DNA of 64,000 bases, from positions 495,591 to 559,590 of the forward strand of contig JAHEXY010000002.1 of the NCBI GenBank assembly GCA_023251875.1, in the 5' to 3' direction. Origin of the DNA: Bacteroidota bacterium (GTDB lineage: Bacteria > Bacteroidota > Bacteroidia > JAHEXY01). Positions 33,395-43,342 of the stretch are shown piece by piece. The number at the start of each line of letters is the position of its first letter. Position 1 is the first letter of the stretch. Both the position numbers and the translations under genes were made by a program. The notes beneath the pieces are model-generated. The model was given only the letters and a program-made list of their open reading frames with translations, did no database searches and was not told where the DNA came from.

Positions 33395-34162
33395 TTATTC
33401 TACAAACCTAAAAATACACTCCAAAAACTCCTGTGGTTTTTCTGCATGTAGCCAATGTCCTGCATCAGGTATCGTTTTTATATGCGCTTGCGGAAATAAA
33501 TTTTTAATCAATTTTTCATCTTCATTTGAAATATATTTTGACTTTTCTCCTCTAATAAACAAAGAGGGCTTATTGAAAGCTTTTGAAACAAATGCTTCTT
33601 GTCCCTGGCACATTTCTTCAATGTTGTTACTAATAGCATCAATATTTAGCCTCCAGGCCAGGCGATCGTTTTCATTCCAATATAAATTCTTAAGTAGCAA
33701 TTGTCTTTCGCCAATATCCGATACACGTTCTGTAAAATGTTGCTCTACCTCCTTTCGTGAAGTAACTGTATCTAAATTAATAGAATGAAATGCGTCAATA
33801 TATTTTTGATGATGAGGAGGATAATATTTAGGAGCAATATCTACGATAATAAGTTTATTAATTCTTTCTTGATGTTGCAAGGCATAAGTCATGGCAACTT
33901 TACCTCCCATGGAATGACCCATAAGAATGATAGTATCTAAATTTTTTTCGAGAATCAATTCTTCTATATCATTACTCATAGCTGAATAGTTAAATTCAGG
34001 AGAATGAAAAGAACGTCCGTGATTTCTCAAATCAATTAAAAAAACTTCAAATTGTTGGCTTAAAGTATTTCCAATGGTTTTCCAATTATCCGATGAGCCA
34101 AATAATCCGTGTAGAATAATAAAAGCAGGACCCTTGCCAAATTGTTGGTAAAACAAGTTCAT
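33395..34162 (-). CDS. Alpha/beta hydrolase (YbfF-like esterase)
   Basis: This 255-residue hydrolase opens with an oxyanion-hole segment FIILHGLFGSSDNWKTIG, has the nucleophile elbow MGHSMGGKVAM and ends with the His of IPDAGHWLHAEKP. The DLRNHGRS motif is typical of the YbfF/bromoperoxidase-like esterase group. No signal peptide is visible, so it acts in the cytosol on small acyl esters; the substrate is unknown. It lies 9 bases downstream of pdxJ in the same direction. Confidence 0.88.
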   Translation of the reverse strand: MNLFYQQFGKGPAFIILHGLFGSSDNWKTIGNTLSQQFEVFLIDLRNHGRSFHSPEFNYSAMSNDIEELILEKNLDTIILMGHSMGGKVAMTYALQHQERINKLIIVDIAPKYYPPHHQKYIDAFHSINLDTVTSRKEVEQHFTERVSDIGERQLLLKNLYWNENDRLAWRLNIDAISNNIEEMCQGQEAFVSKAFNKPSLFIRGEKSKYISNEDEKLIKNLFPQAHIKTIPDAGHWLHAEKPQEFLECIFRFVE

Positions 34163-34171
34163 ATAAAGAGG

Positions 34172-34909
34172 TTACTTTTTACCATTCTTTTTATGATGGT
34201 TCAAGCATTGCTTATACATGTGAATGGTTTTTTCCAATCCAAAATAAAGGGCATCACTGATTAAAGCATGTCCGATTGAGACTTCGGCTAAACTAGGGAT
34301 TTCTTTATGAAAGTATTCTAAATTATCGAGATTTAGATCATGCCCGGCATGCAATTCAAAGCCTAAATCTTTAGCACATTTAGCAGCTTTTACATAAGGA
34401 ACAATAGCCGCTTCTTTATCTTTATGATACTGTTTTGCATAGTCTTCTGTATACAATTCAATGCAATCAGTACCTGTTTTAACGGCAGCTTCAATGGCTT
34501 TTAAATTCGTTTCCATAAATATGGAAGTTCTCATGCCATTGTCTTTTAATTTATGAATCACATCTTTTAAAAATTCTTTATTGGCAACCGTATCCCAACC
34601 CTGGTTCGATGTTAAAACATTGGGCAAATCGGGCACCAAGGTTACTTGCTCGGGCCTTATTCTCAATACCAATTCTATAAATTTATGTGAGGGGTAACCT
34701 TCAATATTAAATTCTGCTTTTAAAAGCGGTTTTAATGCATGGGCATCTGTATATCTAATATGTCTTTCATCTGGCCGGGGATGAATGGTAATACCTTCGG
34801 CACCAAATTTTTCACAATCACATGCTACAGTAAGTAAGTTGGGTAAATTGCCTCCTCTTGAATTTCTAAGAGTAGCAATTTTGTTGATGTTTACACTTAA
34901 TCGGGTCAT
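34172..34909 (-). CDS. pdxJ: Pyridoxine 5'-phosphate synthase
   Basis: This TIM-barrel enzyme of DXP-dependent vitamin B6 synthesis has conserved segments [55 protein letters not shown] and [11 protein letters not shown]. It condenses 1-deoxyxylulose 5-phosphate with amino-acetone phosphate. I start at the ATG at 34909 (MTRLSVN), giving a normal length of about 245 residues; the longer frame from 34984 adds a hydrophobic leader that is not part of the family. The gene is divergent from the CBS/BamA-like/nadK block. Confidence 0.95.
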   Translation of the reverse strand: MTRLSVNINKIATLRNSRGGNLPNLLTVACDCEKFGAEGITIHPRPDERHIRYTDAHALKPLLKAEFNIEGYPSHKFIELVLRIRPEQVTLVPDLPNVLTSNQGWDTVANKEFLKDVIHKLKDNGMRTSIFMETNLKAIEAAVKTGTDCIELYTEDYAKQYHKDKEAAIVPYVKAAKCAKDLGFELHAGHDLNLDNLEYFHKEIPSLAEVSIGHALISDALYFGLEKTIHMYKQCLNHHKKNGKK

Positions 34910-35099
34910 AATTCTAGGGGTTAATCTTATACTCAAATTTATTTTAGTAAGTTTGTACAACAACCTATTTAACCAAGTATACAAAAAATATCAAATAAAA
35001 AAGAATTTTGGTCAGACTCTGCTTTTTAAAAGAAAAGAGATTTAAAAAATAGATGTTGAGTAATACTATAAAAAGTAGTGGTGTTTTATAATTAACAAA

Positions 35100-35762
35100 A
35101 TGATTGCAAGAGAATTAATATCAAATGATTTACCATTAGTTAAAACCTCTTACACAGGTCTTAAAACACTCAATCTTATGGATGAGTTTAGGGTAAGCCA
35201 TTTGCCTATCGTTAACAATGTTGAATTTTTAGGATTAATTTCAGATGCCGATATATATGATCTAAGTTTATTTGATGAACCAATAGGCAATCATGAACTT
35301 AAATTAATTCGCCCATTTGTTAGAGCTGAACAACATATATATGAAGTTATTAAAATGGTGGGGAGTATGGATTTAACCATTGTACCCGTTTTAGATAACG
35401 ACAATAATTATATTGGCTCTATTACCTTACACGATTTAGCACAGCAGTTTTCAAAAATAATAGCTACTACCGATTTGCTATCCGTATTGGTATTAGAAGT
35501 AAATACAAGCAATTATTCTCTTTCTGAAATAGCCTATATAGTTGAAGCCAATGGAGCAAAAGTAGTGAGCGCGTATTTAAGCTCAAATCCTGATTCTACA
35601 AAAATGGAAGTAACACTTAATATCAATAGACAGGATTTAAGTGCCATTATGCAATCCTTCTATAGAAAAAACTATACAGTAGTGGCTTCATTTCATCAAA
35701 GTGAATTTGGAGACGACATGAAAAAAAGATATGATGCATTAATGAAGTATCTTAATATATAA
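35100..35762 (+). CDS. CBS-domain protein
   Basis: This 220-residue soluble protein has two CBS motifs (about 1-125: FRVSHLPIVNNVEFLGLISDA and LTIVPVLDNDNNYIGSITLHD), followed by a C-terminal ACT-like part (SLSEIAYIVEANGAKVVSAYL). CBS pairs bind adenine nucleotides and regulate partners. It is the first gene of a plus-strand block (CBS, BamA-like, nadK, DUF6089) with gaps of 9, 12 and about 60 bases, an order I recall from other Bacteroidota. The partner is unknown. Confidence 0.83.
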   Translation: MIARELISNDLPLVKTSYTGLKTLNLMDEFRVSHLPIVNNVEFLGLISDADIYDLSLFDEPIGNHELKLIRPFVRAEQHIYEVIKMVGSMDLTIVPVLDNDNNYIGSITLHDLAQQFSKIIATTDLLSVLVLEVNTSNYSLSEIAYIVEANGAKVVSAYLSSNPDSTKMEVTLNINRQDLSAIMQSFYRKNYTVVASFHQSEFGDDMKKRYDALMKYLNI

Positions 35763-35771
35763 TTTCTTTCA

Positions 35772-37181
35772 TTGTTACGGGCGTATTACACATCAATAGT
35801 TTTAGTTGCTTTCTTATTCCTCTTGCTCTCTAATCAGTCTCATTCTAATCCTTTTTCGCCATTTGTTGTTATTGATAGCATTCAAGTAAAAGGCAATCAA
35901 ATAACAAAACGCAATATCATTTTAAGAGAACTCATGTTTCATGAAAAGGATACCCTTGTTCTTTCGGATTTAGCTGAGAATATAAGTAAGAGCCGCGAAA
36001 ATCTATTAAACACTTCTCTGTTTAATTTTGTAACCATTGATACGGTTAGAAAAGATTCCTTAAACATGAATGTTAAAATAACAGTGGTTGAACGCTGGTA
36101 TATATGGCCCTTTCCAATTTTTGAATTGGCCGACAGAAATTTTAATGTATGGTGGAAAACCAAAGACTTTTCACGAACAGATTATGGCGTATATATTGTG
36201 AAAGACAATTTTAGAGGGAGAAGAGAATCGTTGAAATTTAAATTTCAAATGGGATACAATGAAGACATGGCATTTTCATATACCATTCCATACATCAATA
36301 AAAAACAAACGGTAGGCATGGGCATTGTAGCCGATTTTAATAGAAATCATGAAACCACTTATGCTACTGCTAATAACGAGCAAGTTTATTATAAAGAAGA
36401 AAATACTTACACAAGAGAAAGATTTTCTCAAGGCATTCGCCTTACCTATCGTAAAAATTTAAGGGCCATGCATTATTGGGAAGTAAAATATAATTTTGCA
36501 TCTGTAAGTACTCCAATTGTAAGCTATAATCCGGATTATTTTCTTAATAGTGCATCGGTATTTAAATATTTTTCAGTCTATTATAAATTTGAATACGATC
36601 AACGGGATTCTAAGTATTACCCAATGTTGGGCTATTATGTTGCTCTTGATGCAATGAAAAATGGCTTGGGAATTATCGGAGATTACCATCTCAATGCTGA
36701 TTATATTTTATTAAATGGTAAATATTACTCAAAAATTAACAAGCGATTTTATACTGCCTGGGGAATAAAAGGAAAAATTTCTGTTCCGGGAAAGCCGTCT
36801 TATTTTTTGCAAAGAGCCCTGGGTTATAGTGATTATGTACGAGGCTATGATTATTATGTAATAGATGGTCAACATTATGCTTTAGCAAAATCTGAATTGA
36901 GGTTTGTTTTAGTGCCTACGCAGGTTACTAAAATCCCGTTTATAAAAACCGAAAAATTTAAAAAAATACATTATACGATTTACCTCAATGGATATGTTGA
37001 TGCCGGATATGTTTGTGATAAATATTATTACGTTGGAAATTCTTTAACCAATACTTTTTTGCTTGGAGCAGGCATTTCGTTAAATTACGTTACCTATTAT
37101 GATAAAGTATTGGGAATAGATTATTCTATCAATAAAATGAAAGAAACAGGAATATTTTTACACTATATAGCACCTATATAA
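35772..37181 (+). CDS. BamA/TamA-like outer-membrane protein with one POTRA domain
   Basis: The signal peptide (VLVAFLFLLLSNQSHS) is followed by a POTRA-type domain (VIDSIQVKGNQITKRNIILR, NISKSRENLLNTSLFNFVTI). A beta-barrel of surface-antigen type comes next (KYYPMLGYYVALDA, ALGYSDYVRGYDYYVIDGQ). The VRGY motif is the loop-6 signature of the Omp85 family. It may help insert or export outer-membrane proteins. It starts at TTG 35772, 9 bases after the CBS gene, and has only one POTRA instead of the five of BamA. Confidence 0.85.
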   Translation: MLRAYYTSIVLVAFLFLLLSNQSHSNPFSPFVVIDSIQVKGNQITKRNIILRELMFHEKDTLVLSDLAENISKSRENLLNTSLFNFVTIDTVRKDSLNMNVKITVVERWYIWPFPIFELADRNFNVWWKTKDFSRTDYGVYIVKDNFRGRRESLKFKFQMGYNEDMAFSYTIPYINKKQTVGMGIVADFNRNHETTYATANNEQVYYKEENTYTRERFSQGIRLTYRKNLRAMHYWEVKYNFASVSTPIVSYNPDYFLNSASVFKYFSVYYKFEYDQRDSKYYPMLGYYVALDAMKNGLGIIGDYHLNADYILLNGKYYSKINKRFYTAWGIKGKISVPGKPSYFLQRALGYSDYVRGYDYYVIDGQHYALAKSELRFVLVPTQVTKIPFIKTEKFKKIHYTIYLNGYVDAGYVCDKYYYVGNSLTNTFLLGAGISLNYVTYYDKVLGIDYSINKMKETGIFLHYIAPI

Positions 37182-37193
37182 AAAAGTATATTA

Positions 37194-38075
37194 ATGAAAA
37201 CAGCCATATACGGTAGGCAGTTTGATGCTGCAGTTACGCCATACGTTCAAAAGTTTATCAGCCTTTTAGAAGAGAAAAGATTTCCCTTGCTCATTTATGA
37301 TAAATTTTATGAGCAATTAAAAATAGCCGGTATTCAATTTACCTCTAAACCTAAAGTTTTTAATGATCATAAAGGATTGCAAAAATCTACAGATTATTTG
37401 TTTAGCATAGGAGGGGATGGAACTTTACTCGATACTATTACACTTGTAAGAGATTCTCAAATACCCGTAATGGGAATAAATGTGGGAAGATTGGGCTTTT
37501 TGTCAAGCATTTCAAAAGAAGCTATTGAAATGGCAATTAATAACATTGTCGAAAAAAATTTTTTACTCGACCCCAGAACTTTAGTTAAACTGGATACCGA
37601 AAAGGGATTATTTGGCGAAACCAATTATGCTTTAAATGAAATAACCATTCATAAAAAAGATACAGCTTCTATGATTGTTATTCATACATACATAGATGGA
37701 GAATATTTAAACTCCTATTGGGCCGATGGTTTAATAATAAGTACACCTACCGGATCTACGGGCTATTCCTTAAGTTGTGGAGGGCCTATTGTTGTGCCCG
37801 GAACCGAAAATTTTGTATTAACACCCATTGCTCCTCATAATTTAAATGTAAGACCCATAGTAGTTCCCGATACATCTACCATAAAACTTAAAGTGGAAGG
37901 TAGAAATCAATTTTTTCTAGTCACACTCGATTCAAGGTCTGAAACCATCGATTCGTCTACAGAAATGATTATTTCACGGTCAAGTTTTAAAATTAATTTG
38001 ATCAAATCTCATGATCAAAATTTCTTTAAAACTATTAGAAATAAATTAATGTGGGGAATTGATAAAAGAAACTGA
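37194..38075 (+). CDS. nadK: NAD kinase
   Basis: This 293-residue enzyme has the signature GGDGTLLDTI (about residues 74-83), the NAD-binding segment GRLGFLSSI, NEITIH with the acidic catalytic region, and DGLIISTPTGSTGYSLSCGGP. It phosphorylates NAD to NADP. It is the third gene of the CBS/BamA-like block, 12 bases after the barrel gene. Length and motifs are ordinary. Confidence 0.96.
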   Translation: MKTAIYGRQFDAAVTPYVQKFISLLEEKRFPLLIYDKFYEQLKIAGIQFTSKPKVFNDHKGLQKSTDYLFSIGGDGTLLDTITLVRDSQIPVMGINVGRLGFLSSISKEAIEMAINNIVEKNFLLDPRTLVKLDTEKGLFGETNYALNEITIHKKDTASMIVIHTYIDGEYLNSYWADGLIISTPTGSTGYSLSCGGPIVVPGTENFVLTPIAPHNLNVRPIVVPDTSTIKLKVEGRNQFFLVTLDSRSETIDSSTEMIISRSSFKINLIKSHDQNFFKTIRNKLMWGIDKRN

Positions 38076-38086
38076 AACTTTTTCGA

Positions 38087-38094
38087 TAATTTTG
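38087..38094 (+). promoter_or_regulatory. Putative -7 element (TAATTTTG)
   Basis: This matches TAnnTTTG and lies between nadK and the DUF6089 gene. A TTG at 38059-38061 is about 25 bases upstream, longer than the usual spacing, so this is weak. Confidence 0.4.
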
Positions 38095-38134
38095 AGTATA
38101 ATTGCTTGATTATACATTTTTAAATGTAAAAATT

Positions 38135-39028
38135 ATGATAAAACATATTCTCCTCATTGTATTGAGCATACTCGTAATGAGTAGCGCAAGTTATTCTCAA
38201 CGTTGGAAAAAGGAACGTTTTCAAATAGCTTATGGCTTAGGCGCGGCTAATTTTTTAGGTGAATTAGGAGGAGCTAATGATGTAGGTAGTAATTTTGCCC
38301 GAGATTTAGAATTTGCAGCCACTCGTCCAAGCACTTCAATTTTATTACGTTACAGACTTACACAAAAAATAGCATTAAGAGGTAGTTTTGCCTTAGGTTA
38401 TGTTAGTGGAGCAGATTCTCTTACTAAAGAATATTTTCGTAGTCATAGAAATCTTAGTTTCAGATCACCAATATTAGAATTATCAGGCCAGGTGGAATAT
38501 AATATAATTAAAGAAAAAGATGCCCGAAGATATCGTTTGAGGGGCATGCGTGGAGGAGGTGCATTTACTCCCAACCTATATGTGTTTGCTGGTTTTGGGG
38601 GATTTTATTTTAATCCACAGGCAAAATATAATGGTAAATGGTATAATTTACATTCTTATGGAACAGAAGGGCAAAAATTAGGACCTTTGGCTCCAACTCG
38701 TACACCATATTCTAGATTAGCAGTAGCTATACCATTTGGTTTGGGCATGCGTGTTCCTGTTAATAGAACATTTTCTATAGGACTAGAATTTGGAATCAGA
38801 AAAACGTTTACTGATTATATTGACGATGTAAGTACTACTTATGTTGATAATGCAACATTAGAAATAACCGGTGGACCAATAGCAGCTGCCCTTGCCGATA
38901 AAAGTGAAGAAATAAATGCGGGTTATACCCAAAGAGGAGACCCTACTAATAAAGATACCTACATGTTTTTGTTCGTTTCGCTTTATTATAAGATAAGAAC
39001 CGGAAGAAGAAACCTTCCAAGTTTCTAA
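38135..39028 (+). CDS. DUF6089 family outer-membrane beta-barrel protein
   Basis: A signal peptide (HILLIVLSILVMSSASYSQ) is followed by the DUF6089 pattern (WKKERFQIAYGLGAANFLGEL) and barrel-like strands that end in an aromatic C-terminus (LPSF). I start at ATG 38135; the longer frame from TTG 38102 is unlikely. It is found in this position next to nadK in many Bacteroidota, often followed by uppS and bamA; here a terminator and a hairpin element follow instead. Confidence 0.85.
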   Translation: MIKHILLIVLSILVMSSASYSQRWKKERFQIAYGLGAANFLGELGGANDVGSNFARDLEFAATRPSTSILLRYRLTQKIALRGSFALGYVSGADSLTKEYFRSHRNLSFRSPILELSGQVEYNIIKEKDARRYRLRGMRGGGAFTPNLYVFAGFGGFYFNPQAKYNGKWYNLHSYGTEGQKLGPLAPTRTPYSRLAVAIPFGLGMRVPVNRTFSIGLEFGIRKTFTDYIDDVSTTYVDNATLEITGGPIAAALADKSEEINAGYTQRGDPTNKDTYMFLFVSLYYKIRTGRRNLPSF

Positions 39029-39053
39029 AATTTATTAAGCTTACAATAAATAA

Positions 39054-39088
39054 AAGCCCGCTAGATGGAATATCTCAGCGGGTTTTTT
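39054..39088 (+). terminator. Intrinsic terminator after the CBS/nadK/DUF6089 block
   Basis: AGCCCGCT and AGCGGGTT form the stem around ATGGAATATCTC, followed by TTTTTTAT. It lies 26 bases after the DUF6089 stop. Confidence 0.8.
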
Positions 39089-39117
39089 ATTTGAAATATT
39101 ATTACCTTGTAAATCTT

Positions 39118-39210
39118 ATGGGGAGTTCTAAAAATTACAATTTATGTCCCTCTCTTTGAGAGGGATTAAGGGAGAGGAAACAAAAAATATAATTTTTAGA
39201 ACTCTCCTTA
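39118..39210. repeat. Hairpin element family A, copy 7
   Basis: Arms GGGGAGTTCTAAAAATT and AATTTTTAGAACTCTCC pair; core CCCTCTCTTTGAGAGGG and GGGAGAGGA. It lies between the terminator and the M43 protease gene. Confidence 0.93.
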
Positions 39211-39309
39211 TGTATTTTATAAAATAGCTGTTAATTAAATAAAAATGTTACATTTTTCTTTCTAGTCTTGGTATTAACTTGCATTTGGTTTATAAATATT
39301 TAATTAGAT

Positions 39310-41370
39310 ATGTTTAAATATACTTTAGCTGTAGTTTTTAGTGCTTTCATAATCGTTCCTCATTTAACCTATTCTCAAAAATTAGATTGGTGTGGAACTG
39401 CCCAAGCAATGGAGCAAGAAATGAAATTAGATCCTGAATATGCTAAAAAACAGGAGGCACTTAATAATTACTATAAACAATATGAGAGCACGCATTATAA
39501 AGTTGCTTCAGGTACTGTATATACAATACCAATGGTATTTCATATTATTCACAATTATGGAGCTGAGAATATTTCAGATGACCAGATTATTGATGCTGTT
39601 AAAGTAATTAATACAGATTACCGAAAACTAAATGATGATACGAGCGATATTGTTTCTTCGTTTAAAAGTATAGCTGCTGATATAGGAATTCAATTTAAAC
39701 TGGCCACTATTGATCCTAATGGAAATTGTACAAATGGAATAACAAGATATGTTTCGGATCAAACATTTAGTGCAGATGATGATGTGAAAAAATTAGTGGA
39801 TTGGGATCCCTCTAAATATTTAAATGTATGGGTAGTTGATGTAATTGAATCCGGAGCCGGTGGGTATTCTTATTTGCCTGGCGTTTCTTCATGGAAAGAC
39901 GGTATTGTAATTTTAAATAGTCAATTAGGAAGCATAGGCACCTCTTGTGGGAGTGATTTATGTGTTGGATCTTTAACACATGAAATTGGCCACTATCTTA
40001 ATCTTAAACATACCTGGGGAAGTACAAATACTCCTGGCGTTTCGTCAAATTGTAGTGATGATGATGATGTAACGGATACTCCTAATTGTATTGGATCTAC
40101 TTCTTGTGATTTAACAGAAAGTTCATGCGGTACTTTGGCCAATGTTCAAAATTATATGGATTATGCCGGTTGTTTGTGCATGTTTACAGAAGGTCAAAAA
40201 TCTCGCATGTTGGCGGCTTTAACTTCTTCAACAAATGATAGGGATAATTTATGGACAACAACTAATTTAAAAGCTACAGGAACGTATTCAACCAGTACAG
40301 TTGATTTGTGCACTGCTGATTTTACGTATGATAATGCTTACATATGTCCGGGAGGCTCCGTAAAATTTACTGAAGATTCATGGAATGGAGATCCTACTTC
40401 TTGGGCTTGGACTTTTACGGGTGGAACTCCCAGTTCCTCTACCGATTCTACTCCTACTATTGTGTACAATACTGTAGGAGAGTATGCAGTTTCTCTTACT
40501 GTGAGTAATGCAAGCGGCTCTGCAAGTACTACACAAACAAGCATTATACATGTAGGTAGTACAACACCTGAATACGGTCCTGATTATACAGAAGATTTTG
40601 AAAGTTCAAGCAAATTTAGCAGTGACTGGGAAATTATTAATATTGATGGCGGTAAAACTTGGTCACGCTCTTCTTCAGCATCTTATCAGGGGTCTTATTC
40701 ATTAGAGCTGAATAATTTTGGCAATTCTCTTAAATCTGTTGATGAAATTATTAGTCCCTCAATAGATCTATCATACATTACCAGTCCGAAACTTAATTTT
40801 AAAATTGCTTATGCCCAACAAACTACAGATGATGGTGACGGATTAAAAATTTCTGTTTCTACAGATTGTGGTAAAACATGGTCGCTTCGCTATAGCAAAC
40901 AAGGAGCTTCATTAACATCAACGTCAACGTTGTATACTTCATCATTTACGCCTAAATCATCAGAGTGGGAAGATGGGTACATTTCATTTACCAGTTCTAT
41001 GTTAACCTCAAATGCAAGGGTTAAATTTGAGTTTACAAATGATGGGGGAAATAATCTTTATTTAGACGACCTTAATATTAGTGGTACTATTAATGGTATA
41101 GAAACTATTATTCCACTTGATGTAAAATTTGATGTATTACCTAATCCGATTGAAAACAATAGCGTAGTTAAATTTTATTTGGTAAATAATGCTACCTGCA
41201 GTTTATCTATTTGTGATGTGTTGGGAAGAGAAACTAAAATTATGGAGTCTAAAAAAATGCTTGAAGGAGAACAATCATTTTTGATATCAAATTATATAAA
41301 ACAGCAAGGGGTTTATTTTATTAAACTTCAAGTAGGAGATAGGAAATTTGTAAAATCAGTTGTAAAATGA
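39310..41370 (+). CDS. Secreted M43 (pappalysin-like) metalloprotease with T9SS type A domain
   Basis: The signal peptide (LAVVFSAFIIVPHLTYSQ) is followed by a metalloprotease domain with zinc motif THEIGHYLNLKHTWG (about residues 222-236) and a Met-turn candidate (VQNYMDYAGCLC). A PKD domain (WAWTFTGGTPSSST) comes next, then a jelly-roll/MAM-like region (YTEDFESSSKFSSDWEII) and a C-terminal type A sorting domain (VLPNPIENNSVVKFYL, GVYFIKLQVGDRKFVKSVVK). M43 enzymes cleave proteins or peptides outside the cell. Export should run through Sec and the T9SS, with removal of the C-terminal signal. Confidence 0.92.
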   Translation: MFKYTLAVVFSAFIIVPHLTYSQKLDWCGTAQAMEQEMKLDPEYAKKQEALNNYYKQYESTHYKVASGTVYTIPMVFHIIHNYGAENISDDQIIDAVKVINTDYRKLNDDTSDIVSSFKSIAADIGIQFKLATIDPNGNCTNGITRYVSDQTFSADDDVKKLVDWDPSKYLNVWVVDVIESGAGGYSYLPGVSSWKDGIVILNSQLGSIGTSCGSDLCVGSLTHEIGHYLNLKHTWGSTNTPGVSSNCSDDDDVTDTPNCIGSTSCDLTESSCGTLANVQNYMDYAGCLCMFTEGQKSRMLAALTSSTNDRDNLWTTTNLKATGTYSTSTVDLCTADFTYDNAYICPGGSVKFTEDSWNGDPTSWAWTFTGGTPSSSTDSTPTIVYNTVGEYAVSLTVSNASGSASTTQTSIIHVGSTTPEYGPDYTEDFESSSKFSSDWEIINIDGGKTWSRSSSASYQGSYSLELNNFGNSLKSVDEIISPSIDLSYITSPKLNFKIAYAQQTTDDGDGLKISVSTDCGKTWSLRYSKQGASLTSTSTLYTSSFTPKSSEWEDGYISFTSSMLTSNARVKFEFTNDGGNNLYLDDLNISGTINGIETIIPLDVKFDVLPNPIENNSVVKFYLVNNATCSLSICDVLGRETKIMESKKMLEGEQSFLISNYIKQQGVYFIKLQVGDRKFVKSVVK

Positions 41371-41495
41371 TATTTAGGTGGATTTGTGTTTAATCCATTA
41401 ATTATACTTTTCGTTTATTCTGTTTATATAGGTAGTAGATTCCAGGCACTCGTAATGACGAATTAATGGACTTTTGAGATAATAGCCTCTGGTCC

Positions 41496-43337
41496 TTATT
41501 CTACCGTAACAGATTTAGCTAAATTTCTGGGCTGATCAACATTGCATCCCCTCATTACAGCAATATGGTATGATAATAATTGCAAAGGTACAGCTGCTAA
41601 TATTGGGGTTAAGCAATCGTGTACATCTGGTATTTCAATAGTATAATCAGCAGTTTTAGAGACTAAAGTGTCTCCTTCTGTTACAATAGCAATTATTTTA
41701 CCCCTGCGTGCCTTTACTTCTTGAATGTTGCTTAATACTTTTTCGTAAATACTATTTTTAGTAGCAATTACTACAACGGGCATTTCTTCGTCAATAAGTG
41801 CTATAGGACCGTGTTTCATTTCAGCTGCCGGGTACCCTTCGGCATGTATGTAGGAAATTTCTTTTAATTTTAAAGCTCCTTCAAGTGCTACCGGAAAGCA
41901 ATAGCCGCGGCCTAAGTATAAAAAGTTGGTTGCGTCTTTAAATAAATCAGCAATGTATTTTATTTTGGCATTTGTTTTTAATACTCGTTCTACTTTTTCA
42001 GGTAAAGCTTCAAGTTCAACCATAATTTGTCTGAATGTAGATTCAGATAAAGTTTGTTTCATTCGAGCAATTGACAAGGCCATTAATGTAAGTACGGTTA
42101 CCTGGGCAGTAAAGGCTTTTGTTGATGCTACTCCTATTTCAGGGCCTGCATGGGTATAGGACCCTGCATGAGTAGCACGTGCAATAGAAGATCCTACAAC
42201 ATTGCATATTCCTAAAATGGTTGCACCTTTTGCTTTGGCCAATTCAATAGCTGCAAGTGTATCTGCTGTTTCGCCCGATTGAGAGATGGCCAATATTACA
42301 TCGCCTTCATTAATAATGGGATTTCTGTATCTAAATTCAGAAGCATATTCAACTTCAACAGGAATTCTGGCTAAGTCTTCAAATAAATATTCTCCTACTA
42401 AACCGGCATGCCATGATGTTCCGCATCCTAAAATGATGATACGGTTGGCCTCCATTAATTTTTTTTCATAATCTTTAATTCCACCAACAGCTACAATTCC
42501 CTTATTGGAATCAATACGGCCTCGCATACTATCTTTAATAGACCTTGGTTGCTCATATATTTCTTTGAGCATAAAATGATCATATCCCCCTTTTTCAAGC
42601 ATTTCAAGCTGAAGCTCTAATTCTTGTACATAAGGAGTTTTAACTTGATTTTTAATGGTTTTTACTTGTACCCCGCTTCTTTCTATAACTGCAATTTCTT
42701 CGTCTTCTAAATAAATTACATTTCTGGTATATTCTACAATTGGAGTTGCGTCAGAGGCAACAAAATATTCTCCTTTTCCCATTCCAATCACAAGCGGACT
42801 TCCTTTTTTTGCAGCAATAAGCTGGTTGATATTATCTTTATTAATAATAACAATGGCGTAAGCTCCAATTACCTGATTTAATGCTATGCGTACAGCCGTA
42901 GCAGTATCCACATTTTCATTTTTTTGAATGTCTTCAATTAAATGAATAAGTACTTCTGTATCGGTATCGCTTCTAAATTTATGACCTCTTTTTTGCAATT
43001 CTTCCTTTAAAGGACTATAATTTTCGATAATACCATTATGAATAATGGCCAATCTTTCATTTTCAGAATAATGTGGATGGGCATTTTTATCATTTGGTTC
43101 TCCATGTGTAGCCCATCGGGTATGGCCAATACCTACTTTTCCATCGGGCTGAATAGCATTTTTTTGAATGTAGTTTTCTAAATCTGCAACTTTTCCTTTG
43201 CATTTATAAACTTTTAATTCTCCATTTAGTAAAGCAACTCCAGCACTATCATAACCTCTATATTCGAGGCGTTTTAATCCTTTAATAAGAATAGGATAGG
43301 CTTCTTTTTCTCCAATGTATGCTACAATTCCACACAT
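41496..43337 (-). CDS. glmS: Glutamine-fructose-6-phosphate aminotransferase
   Basis: This 613-residue bifunctional enzyme has an N-terminal glutaminase with catalytic Cys2 (MCGIVAYIG), GIGHTRWATHGEPND and HNGIIENY. Two SIS domains follow (IILGCGTSWHAGLVGEY, AISQSGETADTLAAI, GPEIGVASTKAFTAQ), ending with NLAKSVTVE. It makes glucosamine 6-phosphate, the entry to UDP-GlcNAc for murein and lipid A. It is the last gene of a three-gene minus-strand run (glycosyltransferase-like, DUF4270, glmS), 5 bases after DUF4270. Confidence 0.97.
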   Translation of the reverse strand: MCGIVAYIGEKEAYPILIKGLKRLEYRGYDSAGVALLNGELKVYKCKGKVADLENYIQKNAIQPDGKVGIGHTRWATHGEPNDKNAHPHYSENERLAIIHNGIIENYSPLKEELQKRGHKFRSDTDTEVLIHLIEDIQKNENVDTATAVRIALNQVIGAYAIVIINKDNINQLIAAKKGSPLVIGMGKGEYFVASDATPIVEYTRNVIYLEDEEIAVIERSGVQVKTIKNQVKTPYVQELELQLEMLEKGGYDHFMLKEIYEQPRSIKDSMRGRIDSNKGIVAVGGIKDYEKKLMEANRIIILGCGTSWHAGLVGEYLFEDLARIPVEVEYASEFRYRNPIINEGDVILAISQSGETADTLAAIELAKAKGATILGICNVVGSSIARATHAGSYTHAGPEIGVASTKAFTAQVTVLTLMALSIARMKQTLSESTFRQIMVELEALPEKVERVLKTNAKIKYIADLFKDATNFLYLGRGYCFPVALEGALKLKEISYIHAEGYPAAEMKHGPIALIDEEMPVVVIATKNSIYEKVLSNIQEVKARRGKIIAIVTEGDTLVSKTADYTIEIPDVHDCLTPILAAVPLQLLSYHIAVMRGCNVDQPRNLAKSVTVE

Positions 43338-43342
43338 GATGA